Shown: positions 1 to 8,124 of the stretch, in pieces | Layout of the letters: each line of letters begins with the position of its first letter | Numbering within the stretch: position 1 is the stretch's first letter | Assembly (NCBI RefSeq): GCF_002210165.1 | Contig: NZ_AQQP01000003.1 | Coordinates: 124,001-188,000, forward strand | Direction of reading: 5' to 3' | DNA: 64,000 bases | Origin: Phaeobacter sp. 22II1-1F12B | Lineage (GTDB): Bacteria; Pseudomonadota; Alphaproteobacteria; Rhodobacterales; Rhodobacteraceae | Program-made: the position numbers and the translations under genes | The notes under the pieces: model-generated | Database searches by the model: none | What the model was told of the DNA's origin: nothing | The model's input: the letters and a program-made list of their open reading frames with translations, nothing else

Positions 1-1
1 A

Positions 2-229
2 AGCGCTCAACTCGTCGAAAGCATGCTCGAATACATGTCCGACGCGCTGGTGCGTGGTGAGCAGGTCAAGATCTCTTCTTTCGGCACTTTCAGTGTCCGT
101 GAGAAATCGGCGCGGGTTGGGCGTAATCCCAAGACCGGCGAAGAAGTACCTATCCAGCCGCGTCGCGTCCTGACGTTCCGTCCGTCGCATCTGATGAAAG
201 ATCGTGTTGCCGACGGTAACAAATCCTGA
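2..229 (+). CDS. ihfA: Integration host factor alpha subunit (C-terminal part, cut by window edge)
   Basis: Only the last 75 codons are present; the reading frame runs in from before base 1. IHF is a DNA-bending heterodimer (IhfA/IhfB) that shapes promoters, replication origins and recombination sites. The visible part contains the beta-ribbon DNA-binding arm with the family motif FGTF...[11 protein letters not shown].IP, including the proline that intercalates into DNA, and the C-terminal [10 protein letters not shown] helix. The next gene, a MerR-type regulator, starts 15 bases after the stop, so the two are probably co-transcribed. HU is the main alternative, but the [13 protein letters not shown] ending and the MerR neighbour fit IhfA. 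Confidence 0.93.
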   Translation, partial: SAQLVESMLEYMSDALVRGEQVKISSFGTFSVREKSARVGRNPKTGEEVPIQPRRVLTFRPSHLMKDRVADGNKS

Positions 230-244
230 ATTGGATTCTGACTG

Positions 245-1234
245 ATGAGCAAGTCTCCCGATGCATTTCGCACCATCAGCGAGGTCGCGGACTGGCTTGA
301 CCTTCAGCCTCATGTTCTGCGTTTCTGGGAAAGCAAGTTCGCACAGATCAAGCCGGTAAAACGCGCGGGTGGCCGCCGTTACTATCGCCCTGCGGACATG
401 CAGCTTCTAGGTGGGATAAAGCAGCTTTTGCACGAAGATGGGATGACCATCAAAGGCGCCCAAAAGATCATTCGTGAACAAGGGGTTGCACATGTCTGCA
501 ACCTCTCCCAACCGCTCGAATCCTTCCCCGGTTCAGCGGCTCCCGAAACGCCCGACGCAGCCGCAGCTTCGGCGACAAATGGCGCTGGCGCGGGCACAGT
601 CCTGCCCTTCAAATCCCGCCCGGATCCAGAGCCGGCGGCGGAACAGACCAGTGCCACAATGCAGACCGGTGAGGATTTCGCCTCGCCCGAACTGCCGATG
701 GACATGCCCCTGCACCGGCAGGCAGAAAAGGCCGCTGCGCCAGAGGCTCCCGCCGACGACAGTGCTGTGGAAGCCGTTGGCGAAGATACCCCCGCGCCAG
801 TCGAAACCGACGAGTCCGCTCCGTCGGACGCCGCAGAATTTGACGCTCCCGAATTCACGCAGACTTCGGCGCCTTCCACCATGTTCGGTTCGGAAGACGA
901 CGCAGGGTCCGAAACGCCATCTGCCGATGCCGCCGCAGCAACGCTCGGCGAGCACGAACTGCCATCCCCGGCTTCGGAAGAACTGGCGAATCTCCAACAG
1001 GATGCTTCAGCCCCCGAGTCGGACCCGTCCGGTGATTCTATCAACGAGCCGCGCCCCGATATCGTCGATGTCCCCGAGGTCGCGGATGAAAGCGCCCTGC
1101 CCGTTTCCGCCGGCACCCTCTCTCTTTTGTCCCGCACGCATACTATTCCGCAGGAAAACCGGACCGAGGTCGTCGCGCTGACACAGGAATTGCGGCGCTG
1201 GCTGGATCGGGCTGCGGGTACGCGCATCTCCTGA
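245..1234 (+). CDS. MerR-family transcriptional regulator with long disordered acidic tail
   Basis: 329 residues. Residues about 8-75 form a MerR-type winged helix-turn-helix ([19 protein letters not shown], then a G-G-R-R-Y-Y wing and an [16 protein letters not shown] helix). The usual MerR coiled coil and metal- or drug-binding domain are absent. Residues about 85-295 are low-complexity and rich in Ala, Pro, Glu, Asp and Ser, and the last ~40 residues look ordered again ([11 protein letters not shown]). In alphaproteobacteria a MerR-like gene of this build commonly follows ihfA. Its target is unknown. A start at ATG 245, 15 bases after ihfA, fits operon expression, and tRNA-Pro follows on the same strand. 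Confidence 0.85.
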   Translation: MSKSPDAFRTISEVADWLDLQPHVLRFWESKFAQIKPVKRAGGRRYYRPADMQLLGGIKQLLHEDGMTIKGAQKIIREQGVAHVCNLSQPLESFPGSAAPETPDAAAASATNGAGAGTVLPFKSRPDPEPAAEQTSATMQTGEDFASPELPMDMPLHRQAEKAAAPEAPADDSAVEAVGEDTPAPVETDESAPSDAAEFDAPEFTQTSAPSTMFGSEDDAGSETPSADAAAATLGEHELPSPASEELANLQQDASAPESDPSGDSINEPRPDIVDVPEVADESALPVSAGTLSLLSRTHTIPQENRTEVVALTQELRRWLDRAAGTRIS

Positions 1235-1255
1235 GGATAATGTGGTGATTTGCTC

Positions 1256-1283
1256 TTGTCCCCCGCTTCAAAACGGGTATGTA
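1256..1283 (+). promoter_or_regulatory. Possible sigma70-type promoter of tRNA-Pro
   Basis: A TTGTCC hexamer (1256-1261) and TATGTA (1278-1283) are 16 bases apart and end 11 bases before the mature tRNA 5' end. This is a reading by eye; both hexamers deviate from consensus. Confidence 0.35.
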
Positions 1284-1294
1284 ACGCCCATCGT

Positions 1295-1371
1295 CGGGCT
1301 ATGGCGCAGCCTGGTAGCGCGTCCGTCTGGGGGACGGAAGGTCGCAGGTTCGAGTCCTGCTAGCCCGACCA
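1295..1371 (+). tRNA. tRNA-Pro (anticodon GGG)
   Basis: A 77-nt cloverleaf can be drawn. The acceptor stem is CGGGCTA/TAGCCCG, the D-arm GCGC/GCGC, and the anticodon stem TCCGT/ACGGA with a seven-base loop CTGGGGG giving anticodon GGG (reads CCC/CCU). The T-arm is GCAGG-TTCGAGT-CCTGC, the discriminator is A, and the 3' CCA is encoded. Anticodon GGG assigns proline. Confidence 0.96.
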
Positions 1372-1426
1372 AAATCTACCGACGATATCAACGCCCCTCT
1401 CCCCCTCACGGGCGGGAGTGTGTGCA

Positions 1427-2503
1427 TTGACCGGCGTTTGCCCAAACCAGACTATAGAGACAATGATCGCCACGGGTGCCATCAAGGCCGATCCGCCGGT
1501 GATCCCTGCTCAAGTTCAGCCAGCCAGCCTCGACCTGCGGCTGGGAATGGTCGCCTATCGCGTCCGGGCCTCATTTCTGGCCGGGCGCGGCAAGAGCGTG
1601 ACCGAGCGGCTTGCTGAGTTCGAAATGCACCGGATCGACCTCAGCGACGGCGCCGTTCTGGAAAAAGGCTGCGTCTATCTTGTTCCGCTGATGGAATCGC
1701 TGGCCCTGCCCGACGATATTCAGGCGGTCGCCAACGCCAAGAGTTCCACCGGTCGGCTCGACCTGCTCACGCGTACGATCACCGATGGCGGAACCGAATT
1801 CGACCGGATTCCCTCCGGCTACAACGGTCCGCTCTACGCCGAAATCTGCCCGCGCTCCTTTTCGGTTCTGGTCCGTCCCGGCATGCGCCTGAACCAGATC
1901 CGCTTCCGCTCGGGTCAGGCGGTGCTCAGCGATGCCGAACTGACCACGCTCCACGAAAAGACACCGCTTGTGGACGGGCCAGCCGTCATCAAGGAAGGTC
2001 TCGGCTTTTCCGTCGATCTCGCGCTGAAGGACACGACCCTTGTCGGCTATCGTGCCAAACCGCATACAGGCGTAATCGATCTGGATCGCATCGGTGAATA
2101 TGATCCTCGCGAATACTGGGAAGAGGTTCACACCGACAAGGGCCGCATCATCCTTGACCCCGGTGCTTTTTACATTCTTGTCAGCCGCGAAGCCGTTCAT
2201 ATCCCGCCGGAATACGCAGCCGAAATGGCACCCTACCTCGCCATGGTCGGGGAATTCCGTGTGCATTACGCCGGATTCTTCGATCCGGGCTTTGGCCATG
2301 ATGCCGCCGGAGGCTCAGGCTCGCGCGGCGTGCTCGAAGTGCGCTGTCACGAGGCCCCTTTTGTGCTCGAACATGGTCAGGTGGTCGGCCGTCTTGTCTA
2401 CGAACGCATGGCCGGCCTGCCAACCCAGCTCTACGGGGCGGGAATCGCCTCGAACTACCAAGGTCAGGGCCTGAAGCTTAGCAAGCATTTCAAAAGCACC
2501 TGA
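1427..2503 (+). CDS. dcd: dCTP deaminase, two-domain form
   Basis: The enzyme deaminates dCTP to dUTP in pyrimidine deoxynucleotide synthesis. The product is about 358 residues, roughly twice the single-domain bacterial enzyme (~190), and holds two dUTPase-like trimeric-fold repeats. The first carries ASLDLRLG, SSTGRLDL, the segment PLYAEICPRSF with the likely catalytic Glu, and PGMRLNQIRF. The second carries FYILVS, PGF and HGQVVGRLVYERM. I chose the TTG at 1427 because a GGAG (1414-1417) lies 9 bases upstream and the protein then begins MTGVCPNQ. The in-frame GTG at 1418 is too close to that Shine-Dalgarno. Confidence 0.9.
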   Translation: MTGVCPNQTIETMIATGAIKADPPVIPAQVQPASLDLRLGMVAYRVRASFLAGRGKSVTERLAEFEMHRIDLSDGAVLEKGCVYLVPLMESLALPDDIQAVANAKSSTGRLDLLTRTITDGGTEFDRIPSGYNGPLYAEICPRSFSVLVRPGMRLNQIRFRSGQAVLSDAELTTLHEKTPLVDGPAVIKEGLGFSVDLALKDTTLVGYRAKPHTGVIDLDRIGEYDPREYWEEVHTDKGRIILDPGAFYILVSREAVHIPPEYAAEMAPYLAMVGEFRVHYAGFFDPGFGHDAAGGSGSRGVLEVRCHEAPFVLEHGQVVGRLVYERMAGLPTQLYGAGIASNYQGQGLKLSKHFKST

Positions 2504-2511
2504 ACGGCAAA

Positions 2512-2802
2512 TCAGCCGCTGTTGTTCTCACGCGCGGCCCGTCGTGCCTGTCGTACGGCGCGTCGCGCTTCACGGCGGCGTTGCTCTTCCTGTTCTTCCG
2601 CAGACTTCGGCGCGTTTCCGGGCTGCATCGGGCTGGGACGGATATCGCTTTCCTGCTCATCTGCCAGATAGCGGTCCTGCTGCCCGCGCCCGCGCTGGCG
2701 CATCTTGCCGCTGGCCGCATCCATACCGGCCTTGACGCCCGTGCCAACCAGCCGCCGAACGACGGTTTTGACTATCATGTCGAGGATCTGGTTTGCATTC
2801 AT
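2512..2802 (-). CDS. Small conserved basic/charged protein next to scpB (unknown function)
   Basis: 96 residues from ATG 2802 (MNANQILDMIVKTVVRRLV). The N-terminal ~30 residues form an amphipathic helix. A linker follows, and the last 30 residues are a highly charged Glu/Gln/Arg helix (EEQEEQRRREARRAVRQARR). There is no signal peptide or clear membrane segment. It lies 67 bases downstream of scpB on the same strand and probably belongs to that transcript. In-frame extension to 3054 would run into scpB and is not needed. I do not recognise a characterised family. Confidence 0.6.
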   Translation of the reverse strand: MNANQILDMIVKTVVRRLVGTGVKAGMDAASGKMRQRGRGQQDRYLADEQESDIRPSPMQPGNAPKSAEEQEEQRRREARRAVRQARRAARENNSG

Positions 2803-2869
2803 GGCGGTTTTCCTTGCTTTCGCACGTAACCTAATCCGCAATTTTGCAGATTTTAGGGTAAAATCCCGA

Positions 2870-3529
2870 TTAATCCTCGAAAAGTTCGGACTGGCCGGTG
2901 GTTGCCTCTTCCTCGTCTTCCTCTTCGGCAACCGAGAACGCGCCCGGCGGCGGACGGTTTTCCAGCAACCCGGCCGAGCGCAATTCCTTGAGTCCCGGCA
3001 AATCGCGGGCGTTCTCAAGCCCGAAATGATCGAGGAAGCTGGGCGTGACGACAAAGGTCACCGGGCGGCCCGGCGTCATCTTGCGACGACCAAATCGGAT
3101 CCACTCCATTTCCAGCAGCTGGTCGATGGTCCCGCGGGACACGGAAACCCCGCGGATTTCCTCGATCTCGGCCCGGGTGGCGGGCTGGTGATAGGCGATG
3201 ATCGCAAGAGTCTCGATCGCGGCGCGCGACAATTTCCGCGTCTCCACCGTTTCCTTTTGCATCAGGTAGCCCAGATCCGGTGCCGTACGCATGGCCCAGG
3301 CATCGTCGATCTTCACCACCCGCACGCCGCGCCCCTCATATCGCTTGCGCAGGCGCACCAATGCTTCGGCCGCGTCGCACCCATGCGGCATCCGCGATTC
3401 CAGCTCGCGCACGGTGATCGGCTCGGTACTTGCGAACAGGACCGCTTCGACCATGCGTTCCTGCTCGGCCATGACCGGCGCTTCGAACAGGGTCTCTTCC
3501 TGCTGTTCCGTCTCGTCGCTCACGGCCAT
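2870..3529 (-). CDS. scpB: Segregation and condensation protein B
   Basis: 219 residues. ScpB is the kite subunit of the Smc-ScpAB condensin that compacts and segregates the chromosome. Two winged-helix domains are visible: residues about 20-100 (VEAVLFASTEPITVRELESRMP) and about 100-175 (LSRAAIETLAIIAYHQPATRAEIEEIRGVS, a strong family signature, then GRPVTFVVT). An acidic tail ends the protein. The start ATG (3529) overlaps the scpA stop as TAATG, which implies translational coupling with scpA. Confidence 0.95.
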   Translation of the reverse strand: MAVSDETEQQEETLFEAPVMAEQERMVEAVLFASTEPITVRELESRMPHGCDAAEALVRLRKRYEGRGVRVVKIDDAWAMRTAPDLGYLMQKETVETRKLSRAAIETLAIIAYHQPATRAEIEEIRGVSVSRGTIDQLLEMEWIRFGRRKMTPGRPVTFVVTPSFLDHFGLENARDLPGLKELRSAGLLENRPPPGAFSVAEEEDEEEATTGQSELFED

Positions 3530-4311
3530 TAGGTCCTCTTGCGCAATTCTATCGGGGCGAAGACCTCGCTCTGGCGGATCTCAAGATGCCCTTCCTTTAC
3601 CAATTCAAGCGAGGCCGCGAAAGTTGCCGCCGTGGCCGACCGTCGCCGCACCGGGTCCATCTCCCACCCCTCGGGCAGATAGCTAGAAATCTCGGTCCAG
3701 TCAGCGGCATAGCCGATCAGTCCCCGCATTCGGTCCAGCGCCTGTTCCATGGTAAAGACATTGTTCCGGTCCATGACAAAGGGTCGGAATTCGTCGCGTG
3801 TCCGGATGCGGGCATAGCCCTGCATCAGGTCCAGAAGGGTCGCCGTGTATTTCACGCTGCGCACTCGGGCGACCACTTCGGTCTGCCCACGCGCAAAGAA
3901 ATCACGCCCCAGCCTGTCCCTCGCCATCAGGCGGGCAGCGGCATCGCGCATGGCCTGCAAACGCTCAAGCTGGAAAGCAAGGTGTGCGGCAAGCTCCTCG
4001 CCCGACGGGCCTTCATCCGCCGGATCGGGCGGCAAGAGCAGCCGCGACTTCAGGAATGCCAGCCATGCCGCCATGACAAGGTAATCCGCCGCCAGTTCCA
4101 GACGCAGCTGCTTGGCCCGGTCCACGAAGGCAAGGTATTGCCGCGCCAGATCAAGCACCGAGATTTTACGCAGATCGACCTTCTGCGTCCGCGACAGCAT
4201 CAGAAGCGCGTCGAGCGGCCCTTCAAAGCCGTCCACATCGACGATCAGCGCCTCGGCGGCCAGCCGGTCGCTGACTGAAAGCTTTTCCTCGGTGAACTCG
4301 TCCTCAGCCAT
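3529..4311 (-). CDS. scpA: Segregation and condensation protein A
   Basis: 260 residues. ScpA is the kleisin subunit bridging the two Smc heads. The family signature FEGPLDALLMLSRTQKVDLRKISVLDLARQYL is at about residues 29-60, followed by YLVMAAWLAFLKSRLLLPP. The C-terminal winged helix contains FAASLELVKEGHLEIRQSEVFAPI. The start overlaps the nagZ stop by 8 bases, and the stop overlaps the scpB start, so nagZ-scpA-scpB behaves as one operon. Confidence 0.95.
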   Translation of the reverse strand: MAEDEFTEEKLSVSDRLAAEALIVDVDGFEGPLDALLMLSRTQKVDLRKISVLDLARQYLAFVDRAKQLRLELAADYLVMAAWLAFLKSRLLLPPDPADEGPSGEELAAHLAFQLERLQAMRDAAARLMARDRLGRDFFARGQTEVVARVRSVKYTATLLDLMQGYARIRTRDEFRPFVMDRNNVFTMEQALDRMRGLIGYAADWTEISSYLPEGWEMDPVRRRSATAATFAASLELVKEGHLEIRQSEVFAPIELRKRT

Positions 4312-5308
4312 AAACCTTTCCGCCCATCAGGCGGTCAAGCTCGGCCTCCAGCGCCTCGATGTCAATGCTGTCCGGCTCATGGCGCGCGGCAAGCGCCGCC
4401 TCGGCGCGACTTTGCGCCACGTCGCCCATGACACCGGCAGCCTCGGCCACCTGCTTGCGCTCCTCCAGCGTGCCGTTGCAATGCAGGATCACATCGCAGC
4501 CTGCCTCGATGGCCGCCTTCGACAATTCTCCCAGATCGCCTTTAAGGGCCTTCATCGAAATATCGTCGGTCATGATCAGCCCTTCAAAGCCCATCTGTTC
4601 GCGGATCACCCCCATCATCTTGGGCGATACCGTCGCGGGCAGGCTGTCGATCTCGTCATAGACCAGATGCGCCGTCATCCCCATCGGGAGATCATTCAGC
4701 GCCCGGAACGGGGCGAAATCGGTAATGTCGAGCAGCGCCGGATCGGCACTGACATGCGGCAAGTCGTAATGGCTGTCGAGTGTTGCGCGCCCATGCCCCG
4801 GAATATGCTTGAGCACCGGCAGAACGCCACCGTCCAGCATGCCCTGCGCTACCGCTCTGCCCAATTTGCTAACGGTTTCGGGGTCGTAGCCATAGCAACG
4901 GTTTTTCAGAAAATCATGGGTCTCGCTGACCGCGACATCGACCATCGGCGCACAGTTGCTGTCGATCCCCAGCGCCCGCAGCTCATGCGCAATCAGCCGA
5001 TACCGTAGGTACATCGCCCGCTCGGCTTGGTCTCCGGCCTGCTCCACATGGGCCAGCGGCGGCATCCATTCACGCCAGATCGGTGCGCGCAGACGCTGCA
5101 CACGTCCGCCCTCCTGATCGATGGTGATCGGCGCCTCGCGCCCGACGGTTTCGCGAAAGTCATCGCAAAGCGCGCGGATCTGGTCCGGCGTCTCGATATT
5201 CCTCGCGAACAGGATAAATCCAAAGGGGTTCACATCGCGAAAGAACGCCTTTTCCTCGGCAGACAGCCGTGTTCCTTCGGCATCAAGGATCGTCGCGCCG
5301 AAATTCAT
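4304..5308 (-). CDS. nagZ: Beta-N-acetylhexosaminidase (GH3 family)
   Basis: 334 residues. NagZ removes N-acetylglucosamine from 1,6-anhydro-muropeptides in cytoplasmic peptidoglycan recycling. It shows the GH3 signatures PFGFILFARN, TIDQEGGRVQRL, the substrate-binding KHIPGHGRATLDSHYDLP loop with the Asp-His acid/base dyad, and IMTDDISMKAL holding the nucleophile Asp. The length matches single-domain bacterial NagZ. Its start overlaps the preceding SPOR gene stop (ATGA) and its end overlaps scpA. Confidence 0.94.
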   Translation of the reverse strand: MNFGATILDAEGTRLSAEEKAFFRDVNPFGFILFARNIETPDQIRALCDDFRETVGREAPITIDQEGGRVQRLRAPIWREWMPPLAHVEQAGDQAERAMYLRYRLIAHELRALGIDSNCAPMVDVAVSETHDFLKNRCYGYDPETVSKLGRAVAQGMLDGGVLPVLKHIPGHGRATLDSHYDLPHVSADPALLDITDFAPFRALNDLPMGMTAHLVYDEIDSLPATVSPKMMGVIREQMGFEGLIMTDDISMKALKGDLGELSKAAIEAGCDVILHCNGTLEERKQVAEAAGVMGDVAQSRAEAALAARHEPDSIDIEALEAELDRLMGGKVYG

Positions 5309-6237
5309 CGCGTGGTCACCGGAATGCAGTCCGCGTTTTCCGCCACCAGTACCGAACAGAAGCGACGCGCATCGTTCAGGTCATCGAATCCCATCGCGCG
5401 CAGCCGGTAGAACGTGCGCCCGCCGCTCTCGGCCTTCTGGATCACGCGGTCCTTGTCCTCGAGATAATCCTCGAATTTCACGTTCAATCGCGCCCATTCC
5501 TCGCGCGCGACTTCCGGGCTTTCAAACGCCCCAAGCTGGGCAAGCCGCGTCCCCGCCGGAAGCGTATCGGCCGCAACTTCGGTCGTTTCAGACGCAACTG
5601 CCGGCGCAGGCGCCGTTCGGCGTTCCGTTCGCGCAGGGCGCACCATCGGGCGTAGCGACTGGGGTAGTCCCGGCCCCGTCAGCACCGCCGGTTCAGCCTC
5701 GATCAGGTCATCCGCATCCAACGCGGCGAGCGGTTCAGGCTGCACGATCTCGGCGCTTTCCGTCTCGTCGGTCAGGACACCTTCAATCGGCGTCGCGCCT
5801 TTGACGAGCTTGGCAACCAGATCATCCACGCTTTCGCTGGTCTCTTCCGACTTGCTCTGGGCCGAGGCCTTGATCAACTCGCCCATCGGCTTGTCTTCAT
5901 CGCTCAGGGAAACCGGTTTGGGCGCAAGCATCAGCCGTTCGGCCGGTTTCGCCGCCGTGCCCTGCGCGGCAACCGCATTGACCGCCAGACCCTGATGATC
6001 CGCCTGCCGCCCGCCCGGATCTTCGGGCTGGATCCGCATCGGTCCTTCCAAGGCCCGCACCACCGGCACACCGCTCACGTCCCGCATCAAGAGCTTGTAG
6101 CCCCAGATACCGACACCCGCGACCAGTGCAATGGACGCCAGCCCGCCAGCAATATTCACCAGCCGGCCGAATCCGCCACCTTGTGCATGTTCAGAACCCT
6201 GCGCGTCATACGCGCCGGAATACTCGATATCCGCCAT
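5305..6237 (-). CDS. SPOR-domain inner-membrane protein
   Basis: 310 residues. One transmembrane helix lies at about residues 27-50 (LVNIAGGLASIALVAGVGIWGYKLL), after a short cytoplasmic tail. A long Ala/Glu/Pro-rich periplasmic linker follows. The C-terminal SPOR domain is at about 228-305 (LPAGTRLAQLGAFESPEVAREEW ... TFYRLRAMGFDDLNDARRFC). SPOR domains bind denuded glycan strands at division septa, so a role in septal peptidoglycan is likely. It sits between argS and nagZ, with a 4-base overlap with nagZ. Confidence 0.88.
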   Translation of the reverse strand: MADIEYSGAYDAQGSEHAQGGGFGRLVNIAGGLASIALVAGVGIWGYKLLMRDVSGVPVVRALEGPMRIQPEDPGGRQADHQGLAVNAVAAQGTAAKPAERLMLAPKPVSLSDEDKPMGELIKASAQSKSEETSESVDDLVAKLVKGATPIEGVLTDETESAEIVQPEPLAALDADDLIEAEPAVLTGPGLPQSLRPMVRPARTERRTAPAPAVASETTEVAADTLPAGTRLAQLGAFESPEVAREEWARLNVKFEDYLEDKDRVIQKAESGGRTFYRLRAMGFDDLNDARRFCSVLVAENADCIPVTTR

Positions 6238-6321
6238 GTCGCCTCGCTGCCCGGATTGCGTGCCAAACGCACGCTCCGGTTTTCTTGCTTCTGCCTCAGC
6301 CCGGCGCTCTGGGCGATTTTG

Positions 6322-8067
6322 TTACCGCATCTCCTGCGCCGGTGTGACGCCAAGAATACCAAGACCTGCGGAAATAACAACGGAAACAGCCCGTGCCAGT
6401 GCCATTTTTGACTGACTTGCCGCGCTGTCGCCCTCTTGGATAAAGCGCAGCTCGGTCGCGTCATTGCCCCGGTTCCACAGGGCGTGGAAATCTGCAGCAA
6501 GCTCGTTGAGGTAAAAGGCGACGCGATGCGGTTCATTGGTACGCGCCGCGATTTCGACCAGCCGCGGCCACTCGGCCAGCTTCTTGGCCACGTTGATTTC
6601 GGCCTCGTGGGTCATGCCCGAGAGGTCGGCGGCCTTGAGTGCCGCATCGTCGGCAGCAATCCCGGCATCGGCTGCCTTGCGCAGCACGCTCATGACCCGG
6701 GCATTGGCGTATTGCACGTAGAACACCGGGTTTTCGCGGCTCTGTTCCAGCACCTTGTCGAAATCGAAATCGAGCGGCGCGTCGTTCTTGCGGGTCAGCA
6801 TCACAAAACGGGTCACGTCCGGCCCGACCTGATCGACCACATCGCGAAGCGTGACGAAATTGCCCGCCCGTTTCGACATCTTGAACGGCTCGCCGTTCTT
6901 GAAAAGCCGTACCAGCTGCGTCAGCTTGATATCCAGCGGCACCGATCCGCCGGAAAGCGCGGAAACCGCCGCTTTCATCCGTTTGACATAGCCGCCGTGA
7001 TCCGCACCAAACACATCAATCAGCGCGTCGAAGCCACGGGAAACCTTATCATAATGATACGCGATATCCGGCGCGAAATAGGTCCAGCCACCGTCGGATT
7101 TTTTGACCGGCCTGTCTACGTCATCGCCATGTTCGGTCGACTTGAACAGCGTCTGCTCGCGTGGCTCCCAGTCTTCGGGCGTCTTGCCTTTCGGCGGTTC
7201 AAGCACGCCTTCGTAGATCAGCCCCTTGGCTTCGAGATCGGCCAGCGCCGCCTCGATCCGCCCGGTGCCGTACAGTGATTTCTCCGAAAAGAACACGTCC
7301 ATCTCGACGCCAAGCGCAGCCAGATCCTCGCGGATCAGCGCCATCATCGCGTCGGTGGCGTAATTGCGCAGTTCTTCAAGCCAGACGTCCTCGGGCTGAT
7401 CGACCCAGGCATCGCCCTTCTCCTTTGCAAGCGCCTCACCGACCGGGATCAGGTAATCGCCCGGATAGGTCCCGTCTTCAAAGGCAACTTCCTGCCCCAG
7501 CGCCTCAAGATATCTGAGGTAGACCGACCTCGCCAGCACATCGACCTGCGCGCCACCATCGTTGATGTAATATTCGCGCGTCACGTCATGGCCCGCATAG
7601 GCCAGCAGGCTGGCCAGCGCATCGCCGAAAACCGCACCCCGCGTATGACCCACGTGCAACGGACCCGTGGGGTTCGCGCTTACGTATTCCACGTTGACCT
7701 TCTTGCCCTGCCCCATGTCAGAGCGGCCATAAGCCGTGCCTTCGCCCAGCACGGTCGCGACGACATCCTGCCAGACAACCGGCGAAAGGCGCAGGTTCAG
7801 AAAGCCCGGACCTGCCACCTCGGCACCGTCAATCCGCCCGTCCGCCTCAAGGTGGCGCGCCAGCGCCTCGGCAATGTCGCGGGGTTTCAGCCCGGCGGGC
7901 TTGGCCAGCACCATCGCCGCATTGGTCGCCATATCGCCATGCGCCGCATCTCGCGGCGGTTCCACCGTGACATTGTCATAAGACAGCCCCTCGGGCAGCG
8001 CGCCTTCGCGCACGAGGCTTTCGAGACTGTCCAGAACAAGCGTACGGATATTGGCAAAGATGTTCAT
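6322..8067 (-). CDS. argS: Arginyl-tRNA synthetase
   Basis: 581 residues. The protein charges tRNA-Arg. The N-terminal additional domain (residues 1-110) is followed by the class I HIGH-type motif in [19 protein letters not shown] and the KMSKS-equivalent [17 protein letters not shown] at about residue 390. The C-terminal DALR anticodon-binding domain ends in [18 protein letters not shown]. The length is normal. It is on the same strand as the downstream SPOR gene, 84 bases away. Confidence 0.96.
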   Translation of the reverse strand: MNIFANIRTLVLDSLESLVREGALPEGLSYDNVTVEPPRDAAHGDMATNAAMVLAKPAGLKPRDIAEALARHLEADGRIDGAEVAGPGFLNLRLSPVVWQDVVATVLGEGTAYGRSDMGQGKKVNVEYVSANPTGPLHVGHTRGAVFGDALASLLAYAGHDVTREYYINDGGAQVDVLARSVYLRYLEALGQEVAFEDGTYPGDYLIPVGEALAKEKGDAWVDQPEDVWLEELRNYATDAMMALIREDLAALGVEMDVFFSEKSLYGTGRIEAALADLEAKGLIYEGVLEPPKGKTPEDWEPREQTLFKSTEHGDDVDRPVKKSDGGWTYFAPDIAYHYDKVSRGFDALIDVFGADHGGYVKRMKAAVSALSGGSVPLDIKLTQLVRLFKNGEPFKMSKRAGNFVTLRDVVDQVGPDVTRFVMLTRKNDAPLDFDFDKVLEQSRENPVFYVQYANARVMSVLRKAADAGIAADDAALKAADLSGMTHEAEINVAKKLAEWPRLVEIAARTNEPHRVAFYLNELAADFHALWNRGNDATELRFIQEGDSAASQSKMALARAVSVVISAGLGILGVTPAQEMR

Positions 8068-8124
8068 GTCGGCTTCCTGTAAAGATGCGCGCGGTTTAGC
8101 ACGCGCACTCTCAAGGTCAACGCC

